Part shown: positions 1 through 9,111 of the stretch, in pieces | Numbering within the stretch: position 1 is the stretch's first letter | Layout: each line of letters starts with the position of its first letter | Position numbers and translations under genes: made by a program | Origin: Gemmatimonadota bacterium | GTDB lineage: Bacteria > Gemmatimonadota > Gemmatimonadetes > Gemmatimonadales > Gemmatimonadaceae | Reading direction: 5' to 3' | Length of the DNA: 64,000 bases | Assembly (NCBI GenBank): GCA_014192065.1 | Contig: BJHH01000001.1 | Coordinates: 310,001-374,000 of the forward strand | Notes under the pieces: model-generated | The model's database searches: none | What the model saw: the letters and a program-made list of their open reading frames with translations, nothing else | What the model was told of the DNA's origin: nothing

Positions 1-1
1 T

Positions 2-1285
2 CCGTTCGCGCCGGTCGCGCAGGCGAGCGGCTACACCGCCATGTTTGCGCGGCTGGAGCAAGCGCTCGCGGAAATCACCGGGTTTCATGCGGTGTCGCTG
101 CAGCCGAACGCCGGATCACAGGGTGAATACGCCGGCTTGTTGGTGATTCGCGCGTATCACCAGTCGCGCAACGAAGGCCACCGCAACATCTGCCTCATTC
201 CCCAGTCGGCGCACGGCACGAACCCAGCGAGCGCGGTCATGGTGGGGATGGAAGTCGTCGTCGTGAAGACCGACGCGAGCGGCAACATTGACGTGGCCGA
301 CCTGAAGGCGAAGGCGACGCAGCATGCGGCGAACCTCGCCGCACTGATGGTCACGTATCCGTCGACGCACGGCGTATTCGAGGAAGCGATCACCGAGATC
401 ACAGCCGAGGTGCACAAGCACGGCGGCCAAGTGTACCTCGATGGTGCGAACATGAACGCGATGGTTGGGCTCTGCCGGCCGGGCGATATCGGCGGCGACG
501 TCTGCCACCTCAACCTGCACAAAACGTTTTGCATTCCGCACGGTGGTGGTGGCCCGGGCGTGGGGCCGATCGGCGTGGCGAAGCATCTTGCGCCGTTCCT
601 TCCCGGACACGCGGTGATCGCGACAGGCGGCGAACAGGCGATCGGTGCGGTGAGCGCCGCCCCGTGGGGCAGCGCGAGCATCCTGCCGATTTCCCTGATG
701 TACATCATGATGATGGGCGGCGATGGGCTCACGCTCGCCACCAAGTACGCGATCCTGAACGCGAATTACATCGCGAAACGTCTCGAGCCGCACTACCCGG
801 TGCTCTACAAGGGCGCCAACGGGACGATCGCCCACGAATGCATCGTGGATCCGCGCGGGCTCAAACAGTCGTCTGGCGTCGAGGTGGAGGACATCGCGAA
901 GCGCCTGATGGATTACGGGTTTCACGCGCCGACGGTCTCGTTCCCGGTGGCTGGCACGTTGATGATCGAGCCGACGGAGAGTGAGTCGAAGGACGAGATG
1001 GATCGGTTTGTCGAGGCGCTGATTGCGATTCGTGAGGAAGCGCGCGCCATCGAGACTGGCCTGATGCCGCGCGACGACAATGCACTCAAGCATGCGCCGC
1101 ATACGCTGGAGCAGATCGTCAGCGACTCGTGGTCCCACGCCTACTCACGCGAAATGGCGGCCTTCCCGCTCGCGTGGGTGCGGGGGCGCAAGTTCTGGCC
1201 AGCGGTGGGGCGAGTGGACAACGCGTTTGGGGACCGCAACCTCGTATGCGCCTGTCCGCCCATGGAGATGTACGCGAACGCGTAA
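2..1285 (+). CDS. gcvP: Glycine dehydrogenase (decarboxylating), P protein, C-terminal part
   Basis: P protein of the glycine cleavage system: decarboxylates glycine with PLP and passes the aminomethyl group to the lipoyl arm of GcvH. The frame is open from base 2, so the 5' part lies outside the window; 427 residues are visible. The PLP lysine is in [15 protein letters not shown] (codon at 521-523), followed by the glycine-rich loop. The end ([29 protein letters not shown]) is the C-terminal extension of the long, single-chain GcvP type rather than the two-subunit type. It converges on gcvH on the other strand, so the two partners are not co-transcribed. Identity is secure; only the N-terminal half is unseen. 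Confidence 0.96.
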   Translation, partial: PFAPVAQASGYTAMFARLEQALAEITGFHAVSLQPNAGSQGEYAGLLVIRAYHQSRNEGHRNICLIPQSAHGTNPASAVMVGMEVVVVKTDASGNIDVADLKAKATQHAANLAALMVTYPSTHGVFEEAITEITAEVHKHGGQVYLDGANMNAMVGLCRPGDIGGDVCHLNLHKTFCIPHGGGGPGVGPIGVAKHLAPFLPGHAVIATGGEQAIGAVSAAPWGSASILPISLMYIMMMGGDGLTLATKYAILNANYIAKRLEPHYPVLYKGANGTIAHECIVDPRGLKQSSGVEVEDIAKRLMDYGFHAPTVSFPVAGTLMIEPTESESKDEMDRFVEALIAIREEARAIETGLMPRDDNALKHAPHTLEQIVSDSWSHAYSREMAAFPLAWVRGRKFWPAVGRVDNAFGDRNLVCACPPMEMYANA

Positions 1286-1357
1286 ATCGCAAACGGGTTG
1301 ATGGCCGCTGCGCTCAGGCGGTAGACGGCCGGACCTGCGCCGTCACCGTGGGTGGTG

Positions 1358-1750
1358 CTACTTCCCGTCCAGGTGCGCGCTGTAGGCCTTGTCGTCCATC
1401 AGCGCGTCGACGTCCGCCTGGTTCGCGACCTTGAGCTTGATCATCCAGCCCTCGCCATACGCGTCCGCGTTCACCGCGGCTGGCTCGGCGTCGAGCTTGG
1501 AGTTCACCTCGACCACTTCCCCAGCGACCGGGCAGTAGAGGTCGCTCACGGCCTTCACCGCTTCGACCGTGCCAAAGGCGTCGTGCGCGGCAAACTTCGC
1601 GCCCGGCTTCGGCATGTCGAGAAAGACGATGTCACCGAGTTCGCCCTGCGCGTAGTCGGTGATGCCGACGAAATAGACGCCGGCGGTGTCGGTGGGCTTC
1701 AGGTATTCATGGTCCGCCGTATAGCGGAGCCCGGAGATGACGTTTGACAT
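1358..1750 (-). CDS. gcvH: Glycine cleavage system H protein
   Basis: Small lipoyl carrier (130 aa) that shuttles the aminomethyl intermediate between the P, T and L proteins. The lipoylation site is K66 in the motif VEAVKAVSD, inside the expected hammerhead domain (residues about 20-105), with the family signatures GITDYAQGELGDIVF and GEGWMIKLK. Length is typical for GcvH. It lies tail-to-tail with gcvP, separated by 72 bases, and 31 bases downstream of the coaE stop, which lies on the same strand. It may belong to the leftward unit with coaE, tdk and the helicase-like gene. No gcvT is present in the window. Confidence 0.96.
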   Translation of the reverse strand: MSNVISGLRYTADHEYLKPTDTAGVYFVGITDYAQGELGDIVFLDMPKPGAKFAAHDAFGTVEAVKAVSDLYCPVAGEVVEVNSKLDAEPAAVNADAYGEGWMIKLKVANQADVDALMDDKAYSAHLDGK

Positions 1751-1781
1751 GGGCGAATGCTACGACCCGCGCGTGCCGTTC

Positions 1782-2405
1782 TCAAGGATGCGGCGGGGCA
1801 CTATTGGCGACGCGGTCCTGAAGTAGCTGCCACACCTCGTCCGCCCGCCGGACCAGTGACTCGAGCGAACCGTCGTTATCGATCACGAAATCGGCGCGGG
1901 TGCGTTTGGAGCCGGCATCGTCCTGCGCGGCCATCCTCGCGCGCGCCTCGGCGTCGGAGATGCCGCGGCTGTGAACAAGGCGGTCGAGCCGCACGCTTTC
2001 CGGCGCGTCCACGAGTACGATGAAATCGAATGCACCGCGGAGGCCTGCCTCGAACAGCAGCGGAATGTCGGAGACGACGATCTGACGGCCCGACGCACGC
2101 GCGGCGGCCGTGGCCTCGGCGCGTCGCCGGGCAACTTCTGGATGGATGATGGCCTCGAGATCGCGCCGGGCCTGTGCGTCGGTGAACACCATCTGCCCGA
2201 GCGCGTGGCGGTCCAGCGTCCCATCAGCGGCGGCGACACGGCTGCCGAACCGCGCGATCACCGCGGCGAGCACGGCCGTCCCCTCTGCGACGGCCTCACG
2301 CGCATAACGGTCGGCGTCGAGCACCGTCGCGCCGAGCGCAGCAAAGCGTGCGGCGACCGTGCTCTTGCCACTCGCGATGTTGCCGGTGAGTCCGATGTTG
2401 AGCAT
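1782..2405 (-). CDS. coaE: Dephospho-CoA kinase
   Basis: Last step of coenzyme A synthesis: ATP-dependent phosphorylation of the ribose 3'-OH of dephospho-CoA. 207 aa from ATG at 2405, which puts the P-loop GNIASGKS at residues 8-15 as in the family. Further signatures are LDADRYAREA, IIHPEVARRR and VVSDIPLLFEAGL, the CoA-domain/lid region. The frame stays open upstream to 2633, but that part is low-complexity and antisense-like to tdk, so the shorter start is preferred. It follows tdk by 20 bases on the same strand and is probably in the same operon. Confidence 0.95.
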   Translation of the reverse strand: MLNIGLTGNIASGKSTVAARFAALGATVLDADRYAREAVAEGTAVLAAVIARFGSRVAAADGTLDRHALGQMVFTDAQARRDLEAIIHPEVARRRAEATAAARASGRQIVVSDIPLLFEAGLRGAFDFIVLVDAPESVRLDRLVHSRGISDAEARARMAAQDDAGSKRTRADFVIDNDGSLESLVRRADEVWQLLQDRVANSAPPHP

Positions 2406-2425
2406 GCGAGTTTGGCCTGTGGCCG

Positions 2426-3040
2426 TTAGAGCAGTTTGCCCTGCGCCTCGTTGGGCGGCGCGATCTTGTGGCACGACCGGCAGCGCGCCTCGTACGAATC
2501 GGCGGCGCCGACCATCACGACGGGTGAGTCGTACGTGGCAGGCTTGCCGTCGATGAGGCGCTGATTGCGCGTTGCGGGCGCGCCGCAGAGCACACAGATC
2601 GCGTGCAGCTTGTCGACCAGCTCGGCGGCGCACATGAGGAATGGCATCGCACCGAACGGCTCGCCTCGGAAGTCGGTGTCGGTGCCAGCCACGATCACCC
2701 GGCGGCCGTGCGCGGCCAGTTCGTTCACCACGGCGACGATACCGTTGTCGAGAAACTGCGCCTCATCGATCGCGATCACCTGGGCGAGCGGATCGAGTCG
2801 CCTCGTGATCTGTTCCGACGAGTCCACCGGAGTCGCCTCGATCGCACGGCCGTCGTGCGAACCCACCGTGTACACGCCACCGTAGCGGTCGTCGAGATGC
2901 GACTTGAACACCTGCACCGTCTTGCGGCCAATGAGCGCGCGGCGCACACGCCGGATGAGTTCCTCGCTCTTCCCGCTGAACATTACGCCGGCGATCACCT
3001 CGATCCAGCCGCCGTTGGGCTGGAAGATCCCAGCCGTCAT
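2426..3040 (-). CDS. tdk: Thymidine kinase (type II, TK1-like)
   Basis: Phosphorylates thymidine with ATP in pyrimidine salvage. 204 aa with P-loop GVMFSGKS (residues 18-25), the catalytic DEAQF motif (D92-E93), two zinc-binding pairs (CVLCG and CRSCH) and a substrate-binding lasso segment between them (YDSPVVMVG). All of these mark the tetrameric TK1-like family. The start ATG overlaps the stop of the upstream helicase-like gene (ATGA), so the two are translationally coupled. Together with thymidine phosphorylase (deoA, 21.9 kb) this gives the cell both a kinase and a phosphorolysis route for thymidine. Confidence 0.95.
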   Translation of the reverse strand: MTAGIFQPNGGWIEVIAGVMFSGKSEELIRRVRRALIGRKTVQVFKSHLDDRYGGVYTVGSHDGRAIEATPVDSSEQITRRLDPLAQVIAIDEAQFLDNGIVAVVNELAAHGRRVIVAGTDTDFRGEPFGAMPFLMCAAELVDKLHAICVLCGAPATRNQRLIDGKPATYDSPVVMVGAADSYEARCRSCHKIAPPNEAQGKLL

Positions 3041-4452
3041 CGGTCGTCGCGGCCCCGCGGGGGTCGCGGCGGACGCGCGCCACCGCCGGTACCGCCGGCG
3101 CTACGCGGTGGACCACCAAACCCGCGGCTCGGCGCACTGCTGCGTCCACGCGGCGGGCCTCCGCGGTCACGATCGCCAAACGACGGACGCGCGCCACGAT
3201 CGTCCGGTCGCTTGCCGCGAGGCGGGCCATCGAACGAACGACTTTCCCGCGGCGCGCGATCACGCGGACTGTCTGACCGCGTGTCGGCTCGTGCGACGGG
3301 AGCCGCAGCACGCACCGCGTCGGCGGTCTTCTTGGCCAACACCTGTGTCGCGGCCTGAGCCCGTTCGTACAGGAGGAGCGCTGCGCCCGCGAGTACGAGT
3401 GGGTCGAACTCGGTCAGCAGCGGTTCGAGGGCGAGCATTTCGCGCGCCGGCAGTCCGGCGCGGATCACCCGGCGAATCATCTCGCGTTGCCGGTCTTCGG
3501 CAGCTGCGGCTTCACCGAGGGCTGAGGCGGGACTGAATGTGGTGAGTACGGCGGACGGCGCCGCGGCGGCAAGCGCCGTGCGCTCCCGCGACGTGACCAG
3601 CGCTACCGTCCTGGCCGGCGGCTTGGCGAGCATCGTGGCCAGCACGCTGGCCTTTGGAGGGCCGACCAACACCACGAGTGCTGCGCCGCCCGTCGCGCCG
3701 TCGGTTGCGACCCGTACGAGTTTCGAGCCCGCCCCGTACCCAAGCGTGGCGAGGGCGGCGCGCGCGGCCGCTTCACGACGTTCGTCGGCCGGCACGATGG
3801 CCACCGATGGCGCGTCGATCGCCTCAAGTACGTCGCCGAGCGCCGATGCCGGTGCACCGGCCGAAACCGTGCGCACTTCAATCGCGATCGCGGCAACTGC
3901 CACCAACTGGTCGACTGGCGCGGCGGTCACACGGCGCGCGCCGTGCATATGGTGCTCCATCATGCGCTCAACGAACGGTGTCGCCGTCGCCGCGGTCAGG
4001 TGCGTGGTGGCGCCCTTCGGGACCTCGGCGAGCAACTGTTCGAGCGCGGCTTCTTCGGCCTCGAGTTCGTCGGCCGCGCCAAGCAGCACCGCAGCTACGT
4101 GGCCAAGCGAAAGCGCGCTTGCCTTGATTAGGGCACTCACCACGGCCGTCGTGCCGATCACCACCTGCGGGGTCGCGGCGGCCAGCCGCTTGGCACGCTT
4201 CGGCGACGCTAGTGGGCTCACACGCACCTGCTGTGCGACCTCGAGTGCGGTGACCTCGCGGAGGAGCTCCGCTGCATCGCTCGCCGTCGGAACCAGCACC
4301 AACACCTGCACGGCGTCGAGGTTGCGATCGACGCGGGCGACGAGCGGGGCGATGCGAACCGCCACTTCAGGCCACGCGGGGGGAATCAGGTGCGCCACGT
4401 GTGTGCTGCGTGCGCTCGCCGATGTGTTCTCAGCGCGCTCGGACTCGGACAC
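3037..4452 (-). CDS. Degenerate DEAD-box helicase-like protein with RG-rich tail
   Basis: Function unknown; about 471 aa from a GTG at 4452, chosen because GGAGG lies 5 bases upstream. Residues about 25-200 resemble the first RecA lobe of DEAD-box RNA helicases: [11 protein letters not shown] (motif Ia-like), [12 protein letters not shown] (Ib-like), AADELEAEE where DEAD should be, and LTAATATPF near the SAT position. A second lobe with VAIVPAD and VTSRERTA follows. No Walker A GxGKT is visible, and motif II is altered, so ATPase activity is doubtful. The last 85 or so residues are rich in RG, RGG and PPR repeats typical of RNA-binding tails. It is coupled to tdk by a 4-base overlap. It could be a non-catalytic RNA-binding derivative; that is inference. 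Confidence 0.6.
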   Translation of the reverse strand: MSESERAENTSASARSTHVAHLIPPAWPEVAVRIAPLVARVDRNLDAVQVLVLVPTASDAAELLREVTALEVAQQVRVSPLASPKRAKRLAAATPQVVIGTTAVVSALIKASALSLGHVAAVLLGAADELEAEEAALEQLLAEVPKGATTHLTAATATPFVERMMEHHMHGARRVTAAPVDQLVAVAAIAIEVRTVSAGAPASALGDVLEAIDAPSVAIVPADERREAAARAALATLGYGAGSKLVRVATDGATGGAALVVLVGPPKASVLATMLAKPPARTVALVTSRERTALAAAAPSAVLTTFSPASALGEAAAAEDRQREMIRRVIRAGLPAREMLALEPLLTEFDPLVLAGAALLLYERAQAATQVLAKKTADAVRAAAPVARADTRSDSPRDRAPRESRSFDGPPRGKRPDDRGARPSFGDRDRGGPPRGRSSAPSRGFGGPPRSAGGTGGGARPPRPPRGRDDR

Positions 4453-4530
4453 TACAACCTCCGCTGGATTTGGCGCGGAGCGTGCCCCGCACATACATAT
4501 CGTGACTCGCAGCAATCTAGCGCCCCCGTC

Positions 4531-5742
4531 ATGACGCCGCCTGATACATCCTTCACGCCATCGGCCAATATTGCGCAGCTGAAGGAGTCCGCGACGATCG
4601 CCGTGTCGCAGCGGGCCAAGGCGTTGCGCGCCGCCGGGCGCCAGATCATCGACCTAGGCGCTGGCGAGCCCGACTTCGACACACCGCGCGTCATCCGGCA
4701 GGCCGCGCAACAGGCTATCGACAACGGTGCGACCCGGTACACGGCGACCGAAGGCATCCTGCCGCTGAGGACCGCGATCGCAGCCCACGCCACGGCGAGG
4801 CGACAGCGCATCATCGCGGCGGATACCATCACGCCCGCCGAAGTGGTCGTGTCGACCGGATCGAAGCAATCGCTCTACAACGCCTGTTTTTCGCTCTTCG
4901 GCCCGGCCGACGAAGTCCTTATTCCCACACCGAGCTGGACCAGTTACTACGAGATGGTCGCGCTGGCCCGTGCCACGGCAGTGCCGGTGCATGGCTGCCC
5001 ATCGCGTGGGTTCAAGGTCACGCCGGCAGAGCTGGCCGCTCACGTCTCGGCGCGAACGCGCGGGTTGATCCTCAACTCTCCGGTCAACCCGACCGGTTCC
5101 GTCTATTCGCGCGAGGAATTCCGCGACTTGCTCGCGTGTGCTCGCGAGCACAACCTCTGGGTGATCAGCGACGAGATCTACCGTCGCATCAGCTACGGCG
5201 CCGAGGCGGTGTCAAGTTTGGACGTCGCGGAGTCGCGTGATCGGCTGGTCGTCGTGGACGGCGTCGCGAAAGCCTACGCCATGACCGGCTGGCGCATTGG
5301 CTGGACGATTTCGACGGCGCCACTCGCAAAGGCGATGACGGCACTGCAGTCGCACACGACGTTCAGCCCGGCGTCCGTGTCGCAGTCGGCCGCGCTCGCC
5401 GCGCTGACCGGCGGGCCGGCTATCGACGCCACGGTGACGGCGATGGTCGCCGAATTTCACACGCGTCGCGATGCCGCGATGGCGCTGCTGGCGACCGAGC
5501 CGAAGATTCGTGTCAATCCGCCGGACGGTGCGTTCTACCTGTTTATCGAGGCGCCCGGCGCCGGACGCATTCCCGACGCCGGTTCGGTGTTCGCGAAACG
5601 TCTGCTTGAAGAATGTGACGTCGCGGTTGTCCCGGGCGCGGCCTTTTTTACGCCGGACTGGATTCGCATCTCGTACGCAGCCGAACTCACGCAGGTCGAG
5701 TTGGCCGTTCGGCGCATCATCGACGCGTATCGGAGCGCTTGA
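4531..5742 (+). CDS. Aminotransferase class I (aspartate aminotransferase type)
   Basis: PLP-dependent fold-type I aminotransferase, 403 aa. It shows the N-terminal GAGEPDFDTP substrate motif, the PLP-binding segments STGSKQSLYNA and NSPVNPTGSVY, DEIYRRISY, and the Schiff-base lysine K247 in DGVAKAYAMTGWRIGW, then the conserved arginine in WIRISYA near the C terminus. These are features of the bacterial AspC/AspB subgroup Ib; the exact amino-acid pair cannot be read from sequence. The frame is open further upstream, but the ATG at 4531 gives the normal family N terminus and leaves room for a divergent promoter against the gene at 4452. Confidence 0.9.
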   Translation: MTPPDTSFTPSANIAQLKESATIAVSQRAKALRAAGRQIIDLGAGEPDFDTPRVIRQAAQQAIDNGATRYTATEGILPLRTAIAAHATARRQRIIAADTITPAEVVVSTGSKQSLYNACFSLFGPADEVLIPTPSWTSYYEMVALARATAVPVHGCPSRGFKVTPAELAAHVSARTRGLILNSPVNPTGSVYSREEFRDLLACAREHNLWVISDEIYRRISYGAEAVSSLDVAESRDRLVVVDGVAKAYAMTGWRIGWTISTAPLAKAMTALQSHTTFSPASVSQSAALAALTGGPAIDATVTAMVAEFHTRRDAAMALLATEPKIRVNPPDGAFYLFIEAPGAGRIPDAGSVFAKRLLEECDVAVVPGAAFFTPDWIRISYAAELTQVELAVRRIIDAYRSA

Positions 5743-5850
5743 GCTGTACGCCAGCGTCCGGCTGGCGGCGCCCCTATTCCTCGAAGTTGGCGAGCGGTAT
5801 CATCGTGTCGGGGTCTGGATGCTGAACGTCTCACCCTTTCCAATCGAGCC

Positions 5851-6129
5851 ATGATCACGACCATCGTTCTCATCCGCGCCGACCCGAAACTCATTCCGAA
5901 ATGCGCCAAGCACCTGGCGGGAATCGACAGTGTGACCGACGTCTACTCGGTGTCAGGCGACTGGGATCTCGTGGTCATCCTCAAGGTGGCCAACTACGAG
6001 GACATCGCGCAGATCGTGACGGAGCGATTCCCTGAAGTGCCCGGTCTCGTGCGAACCACGACGCTGACGGCGTTTCGCGCGTACTCGAAGGCCGACGAAG
6101 AACAGGCCTGGGATATCGGGGCCGGCTAG
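5851..6129 (+). CDS. Stand-alone Lrp/AsnC ligand-binding (RAM) domain protein
   Basis: 92 aa made only of the C-terminal alpha/beta ligand-sensing domain of Lrp/AsnC regulators (ferredoxin-like fold), with no helix-turn-helix. The core SVTDVYSVSGDWDLVVILKV and the closing beta strand TTTLTAFRAYSK fit the RAM/AsnC_trans_reg pattern. Such single-domain proteins form oligomers and may bind amino acids or modulate full-length Lrp proteins. The gene ends 10 bases before the NurA-like gene on the same strand and appears to lead the end-processing operon. Whether it regulates that operon is not shown by the sequence. Confidence 0.85.
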   Translation: MITTIVLIRADPKLIPKCAKHLAGIDSVTDVYSVSGDWDLVVILKVANYEDIAQIVTERFPEVPGLVRTTTLTAFRAYSKADEEQAWDIGAG

Positions 6130-6139
6130 GGAACGGCCG

Positions 6140-7123
6140 ATGAGCGCAACGGATGACGGGCGCGGCGGTGGAGTCCCCATTCGCGATGCTCGCCGAATCC
6201 TTGCCGCGCACGGCGGCAGCCCAGCCGCGCCCGGCGGCGAATCGCTGGAGCGACAGGCCCGCCCATCATCGGTGCCACGCCTCGACGGTGCGCCATTGCT
6301 CGAGGGCCACCAGATCGAAGCGCGTGACCTGATGGGCGCGCCGGTGGCCGCGTTTGGCGCCTTCTTGGATGGCATCCAGCGTTCGGTGGTGATCGGATAT
6401 CTCGACATCACCATTCCCGTGGTCCACGGCACGACGGCTGCGGCCATTCGCGAGCGCGACGACCGCACACTGCACACCTGGAGTGACGGGCCGATCGTCG
6501 AGCGGTCGCTCTTTCTTCCGGCAGCATTGGCCGGCACGTCGACGATGTCGGCACTGGCCGCGTCGGGAATACCTGTGCACGACACGCTGCCGGCCGCTGA
6601 TCCAGTCGCACTGCGGCATCCCGCGGAGCTGCTCGGGTTGGCGAGGCAGGCGGTGCAGGCGCGGCGCGAGCAGGCCGAGGAGCGGCTGGCCGGCGCTTGG
6701 TGTGCGTCGGCGCGTACGCCACTCTATGTCGACGGTGGCATTGGCGGATTCGCCGCCGCCTCACGCAGCCCCCTCGCGGTCGGTGTCGTGAAGTCGCACC
6801 ATACGCTCTACGTCGATGCCGACGCCGTGGCGACGGTCGCCTCGCTCAGGCCAGGGCAGCGCACGTCGGCATTTGTTGTCGCGACGCGGCGGCGCACACG
6901 AGTGGCCAGCTGGTACCTGCGCCTCCGCGACACCGGCGCGCCGCTGGGTGGATTGGTGAGGGTGGAAGTTGCCGAAGCGGGTTTCGACTCCGCTCGCGCT
7001 GACCAGATTTCGGGTTGGGTGCTCGCTGAGCGGGAGCCTGTGGCCCTACCCGATTCCCGCTGGGACGTCATGGCGTACGGTATCCGCGACTGCGAGGAAT
7101 ACCTGCGGGCCGTGGCTGGATAG
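6140..7123 (+). CDS. nurA: NurA-like nuclease
   Basis: Probable NurA-domain nuclease, 327 aa, the usual partner of HerA in DNA end resection. Evidence is context plus motifs: an acidic beta-strand motif FLDGIQRS (D77), a second acid in LYVDGGIGGF (D198) followed by GVVKSHHTLYVD (K218), a conserved VRVEV strand, and the C-terminal WDVMAYGIRDCEEYL. These match the order of the NurA RNase H-like core (DG, DG, VK, aromatic C terminus), although overall similarity to archaeal NurA cannot be measured here. The first 60 residues are low in recognisable structure. The herA-like gene follows 23 bases downstream. Function is inferred mainly from the nurA-herA-mre11-rad50 order. Confidence 0.7.
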   Translation: MSATDDGRGGGVPIRDARRILAAHGGSPAAPGGESLERQARPSSVPRLDGAPLLEGHQIEARDLMGAPVAAFGAFLDGIQRSVVIGYLDITIPVVHGTTAAAIRERDDRTLHTWSDGPIVERSLFLPAALAGTSTMSALAASGIPVHDTLPAADPVALRHPAELLGLARQAVQARREQAEERLAGAWCASARTPLYVDGGIGGFAAASRSPLAVGVVKSHHTLYVDADAVATVASLRPGQRTSAFVVATRRRTRVASWYLRLRDTGAPLGGLVRVEVAEAGFDSARADQISGWVLAEREPVALPDSRWDVMAYGIRDCEEYLRAVAG

Positions 7124-7146
7124 CTCCGGGAGGGTAGCTTTCCCGC

Positions 7147-9096
7147 ATGGGTGAAATTCTCGGCCGGGTCGTTGCCACTGAGCGGCGCCCAAATACGCCG
7201 CATCAGTTCAACTTCTGGACGGCGCTCGACGCCCAGGTCGGCATTGGCACGATCGTGCGCGTCGATGGGAAGATCCCGGTCGCCGGGCGCCTGCCCAAGG
7301 TGTACGGTGTCGTCGTCGAGGGGCTGAGCTACTCCGATCTCGAAACGCCATTGCACGACGTGCTCGGTGCCGACGGCGAGCCGGGGCGGGCCGATGACGC
7401 GCCAACGCGCCGCACAGAAATCCGGCTCTACACGGCCGCGGTGCTCCGGCACATCCCGGACGATCCGCTCCAGCCCGTGCCGCTCGGCGCGGTGTATCTG
7501 GCATCGGAAGCCGACGTGCAGGTGGCGCTCCGAATGGACGCGTACCTGAAGCCCGGCGCGAGTACGGGAATCCCGATCGGGCTCTATCGCGCGGGCGCGA
7601 CGTCTTCGCCGATTTATCTCGACGCCGATTTTCTCCTCGGGCCTGAGGCGGCGCACCTCAACATCACTGGCGTGTCGGGTCTTGCGACCAAGACCAGTGC
7701 GGTCGAGTGGCTGCTGAGTTCGATCTTCGCCCATTTCCCCGCGCAGAAGGGAAGTGTCGCGGCGCTCTGCTTCAACGTGAAGGGCCCCGATCTCTGCTTC
7801 CTCGACCAGCCAGCGACGCGGCTCGATGCGTCGGATCTCGAACTGTACGCGAAACTCGGCGTACCCGCCGAGCCGTTCAAGCATGTCGAGTACTTCGCGC
7901 CGTACACAGCGCGGGGGTATGCGCTGAACACGTTGCGGTCGAACGAGTCGCTGTCGCACAACGTGCGCCCGCTCACTTGGGGGCTGCGCGAAGTGTTGCA
8001 GTACGCGGAGGTCCTGCTCAATAAGGACGACGTGGATGCGAAGGCCGATGCGCTGATCGATTTTATCCGCGAGCGCGTCGTTGACCAGGATTTTCACGAT
8101 GACCGCCTCGCGACGTCACACCGCGTGCAGTCATTCACGGACCTGGAACGCTGGTTCCGCGATGTGCTGCGCGCGATGGAAGAGAAGAACCAGGAAGTGT
8201 GGCGCACGCACCATGTGGCCACGATCCGCAAGGTCCGCAACCGACTGACGAACATCTCGACGCGCTGCCGTGGACTCGTGACCGACGATGGCACGGTGAG
8301 CGACCTGCCGTGGGGCGTATTTCAGGATCGCGGCGTGTATGTCGTGGACGTCGCGAACCTCGAAGAGGACGCGCAGGACCTGATTTTCGCGCGCGTGGTC
8401 ACCCAGCTGCGCGAGCGGCTCGAGAAGCGCACACTCGGCGTCGACCATGTCGTGGTGTTCGTGGACGAACTGAACAAATACGCACCAGCCGACGGGCCCG
8501 ACACCTATGTGCGCAAGATGCTGCTCGATGTCGCCGAGCGTGGGCGTTACCTCGGCCTCGTGCTCTTCGCGGCGCAACAGTTTCGTTCGCAGGTGCACCG
8601 TCGCGTCGTAGGCAACTCAGGCACGGCGCTCTTCGGGCGTATGGATTCGGATGAGTTGGCGACCCCAGGATATGCCACGCTCCCACCGACCACGCGGACG
8701 AAACTGTCGACGCTCGATAAGGGTGAACTGATGGTGCGGCATCCGCACTTCACGCAGCCGGTGTTCGTCCGCTTCCCGCGGCCGGCGGTGCTGTCGGGGC
8801 GAGAAGGCGTTGAGCGCTACCCGCAGGCCGACGAGCCGACGCTCGAAGGCGCCGTCGTGCGCGCGCTGCGGCCGCTCGACCGATCGATCACACTCGACTG
8901 GGTGAAGGAGACGATTGCGCTGGCGGATGAAGACGAGGTATTGCGTGCCAGGAACCGCACGTTGCAGGTGCGGCCGGATGACGTCCAAGCGTATTTCCGG
9001 AGCCAGTTGAAGCGCCGCGTGGCGACGGAGTCCGTTGGTGCGCGAACGCGACCGGCGATTCGCACCAGTCCCGGCGACGACCCCTACGCCTTCTAG
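7147..9096 (+). CDS. herA: HerA-like hexameric ATPase / DNA translocase
   Basis: 649-aa ATPase of the HerA/FtsK superfamily that in other organisms pumps DNA into NurA. The N-terminal 130 residues form a HAS-barrel-like region (GRVVATERRPNTP, GVVVEGLSY). The nucleotide-binding loop around 175-183 reads GVSGLATKT: K182 and T183 are kept, but the classical glycine before the lysine is replaced. Walker B is HVVVFVDELNKYAP (D440-E441), and the downstream FAAQQFRSQVHRRVVGNSGTALF fits the sensor/arginine-finger region of HerA. An internal basic helical stretch (TIRKVRNRLTNISTRC) lies between the two motifs. It follows nurA closely and ends 15 bases before mre11. Confidence 0.82.
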   Translation: MGEILGRVVATERRPNTPHQFNFWTALDAQVGIGTIVRVDGKIPVAGRLPKVYGVVVEGLSYSDLETPLHDVLGADGEPGRADDAPTRRTEIRLYTAAVLRHIPDDPLQPVPLGAVYLASEADVQVALRMDAYLKPGASTGIPIGLYRAGATSSPIYLDADFLLGPEAAHLNITGVSGLATKTSAVEWLLSSIFAHFPAQKGSVAALCFNVKGPDLCFLDQPATRLDASDLELYAKLGVPAEPFKHVEYFAPYTARGYALNTLRSNESLSHNVRPLTWGLREVLQYAEVLLNKDDVDAKADALIDFIRERVVDQDFHDDRLATSHRVQSFTDLERWFRDVLRAMEEKNQEVWRTHHVATIRKVRNRLTNISTRCRGLVTDDGTVSDLPWGVFQDRGVYVVDVANLEEDAQDLIFARVVTQLRERLEKRTLGVDHVVVFVDELNKYAPADGPDTYVRKMLLDVAERGRYLGLVLFAAQQFRSQVHRRVVGNSGTALFGRMDSDELATPGYATLPPTTRTKLSTLDKGELMVRHPHFTQPVFVRFPRPAVLSGREGVERYPQADEPTLEGAVVRALRPLDRSITLDWVKETIALADEDEVLRARNRTLQVRPDDVQAYFRSQLKRRVATESVGARTRPAIRTSPGDDPYAF

Positions 9097-9111
9097 GGCG
9101 TCTACCCCGCC

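Noticed and set aside
116-1138. 340-codon frame antisense to gcvP
   Set aside because: The gcvP frame has PLP-site and C-terminal signatures across the same bases; the antisense product is featureless.
6808-8097. 429-codon frame antisense to the nurA-herA junction
   Set aside because: Overlaps two well-supported coupled genes; composition (many Arg, His, Val) is typical of antisense frames.
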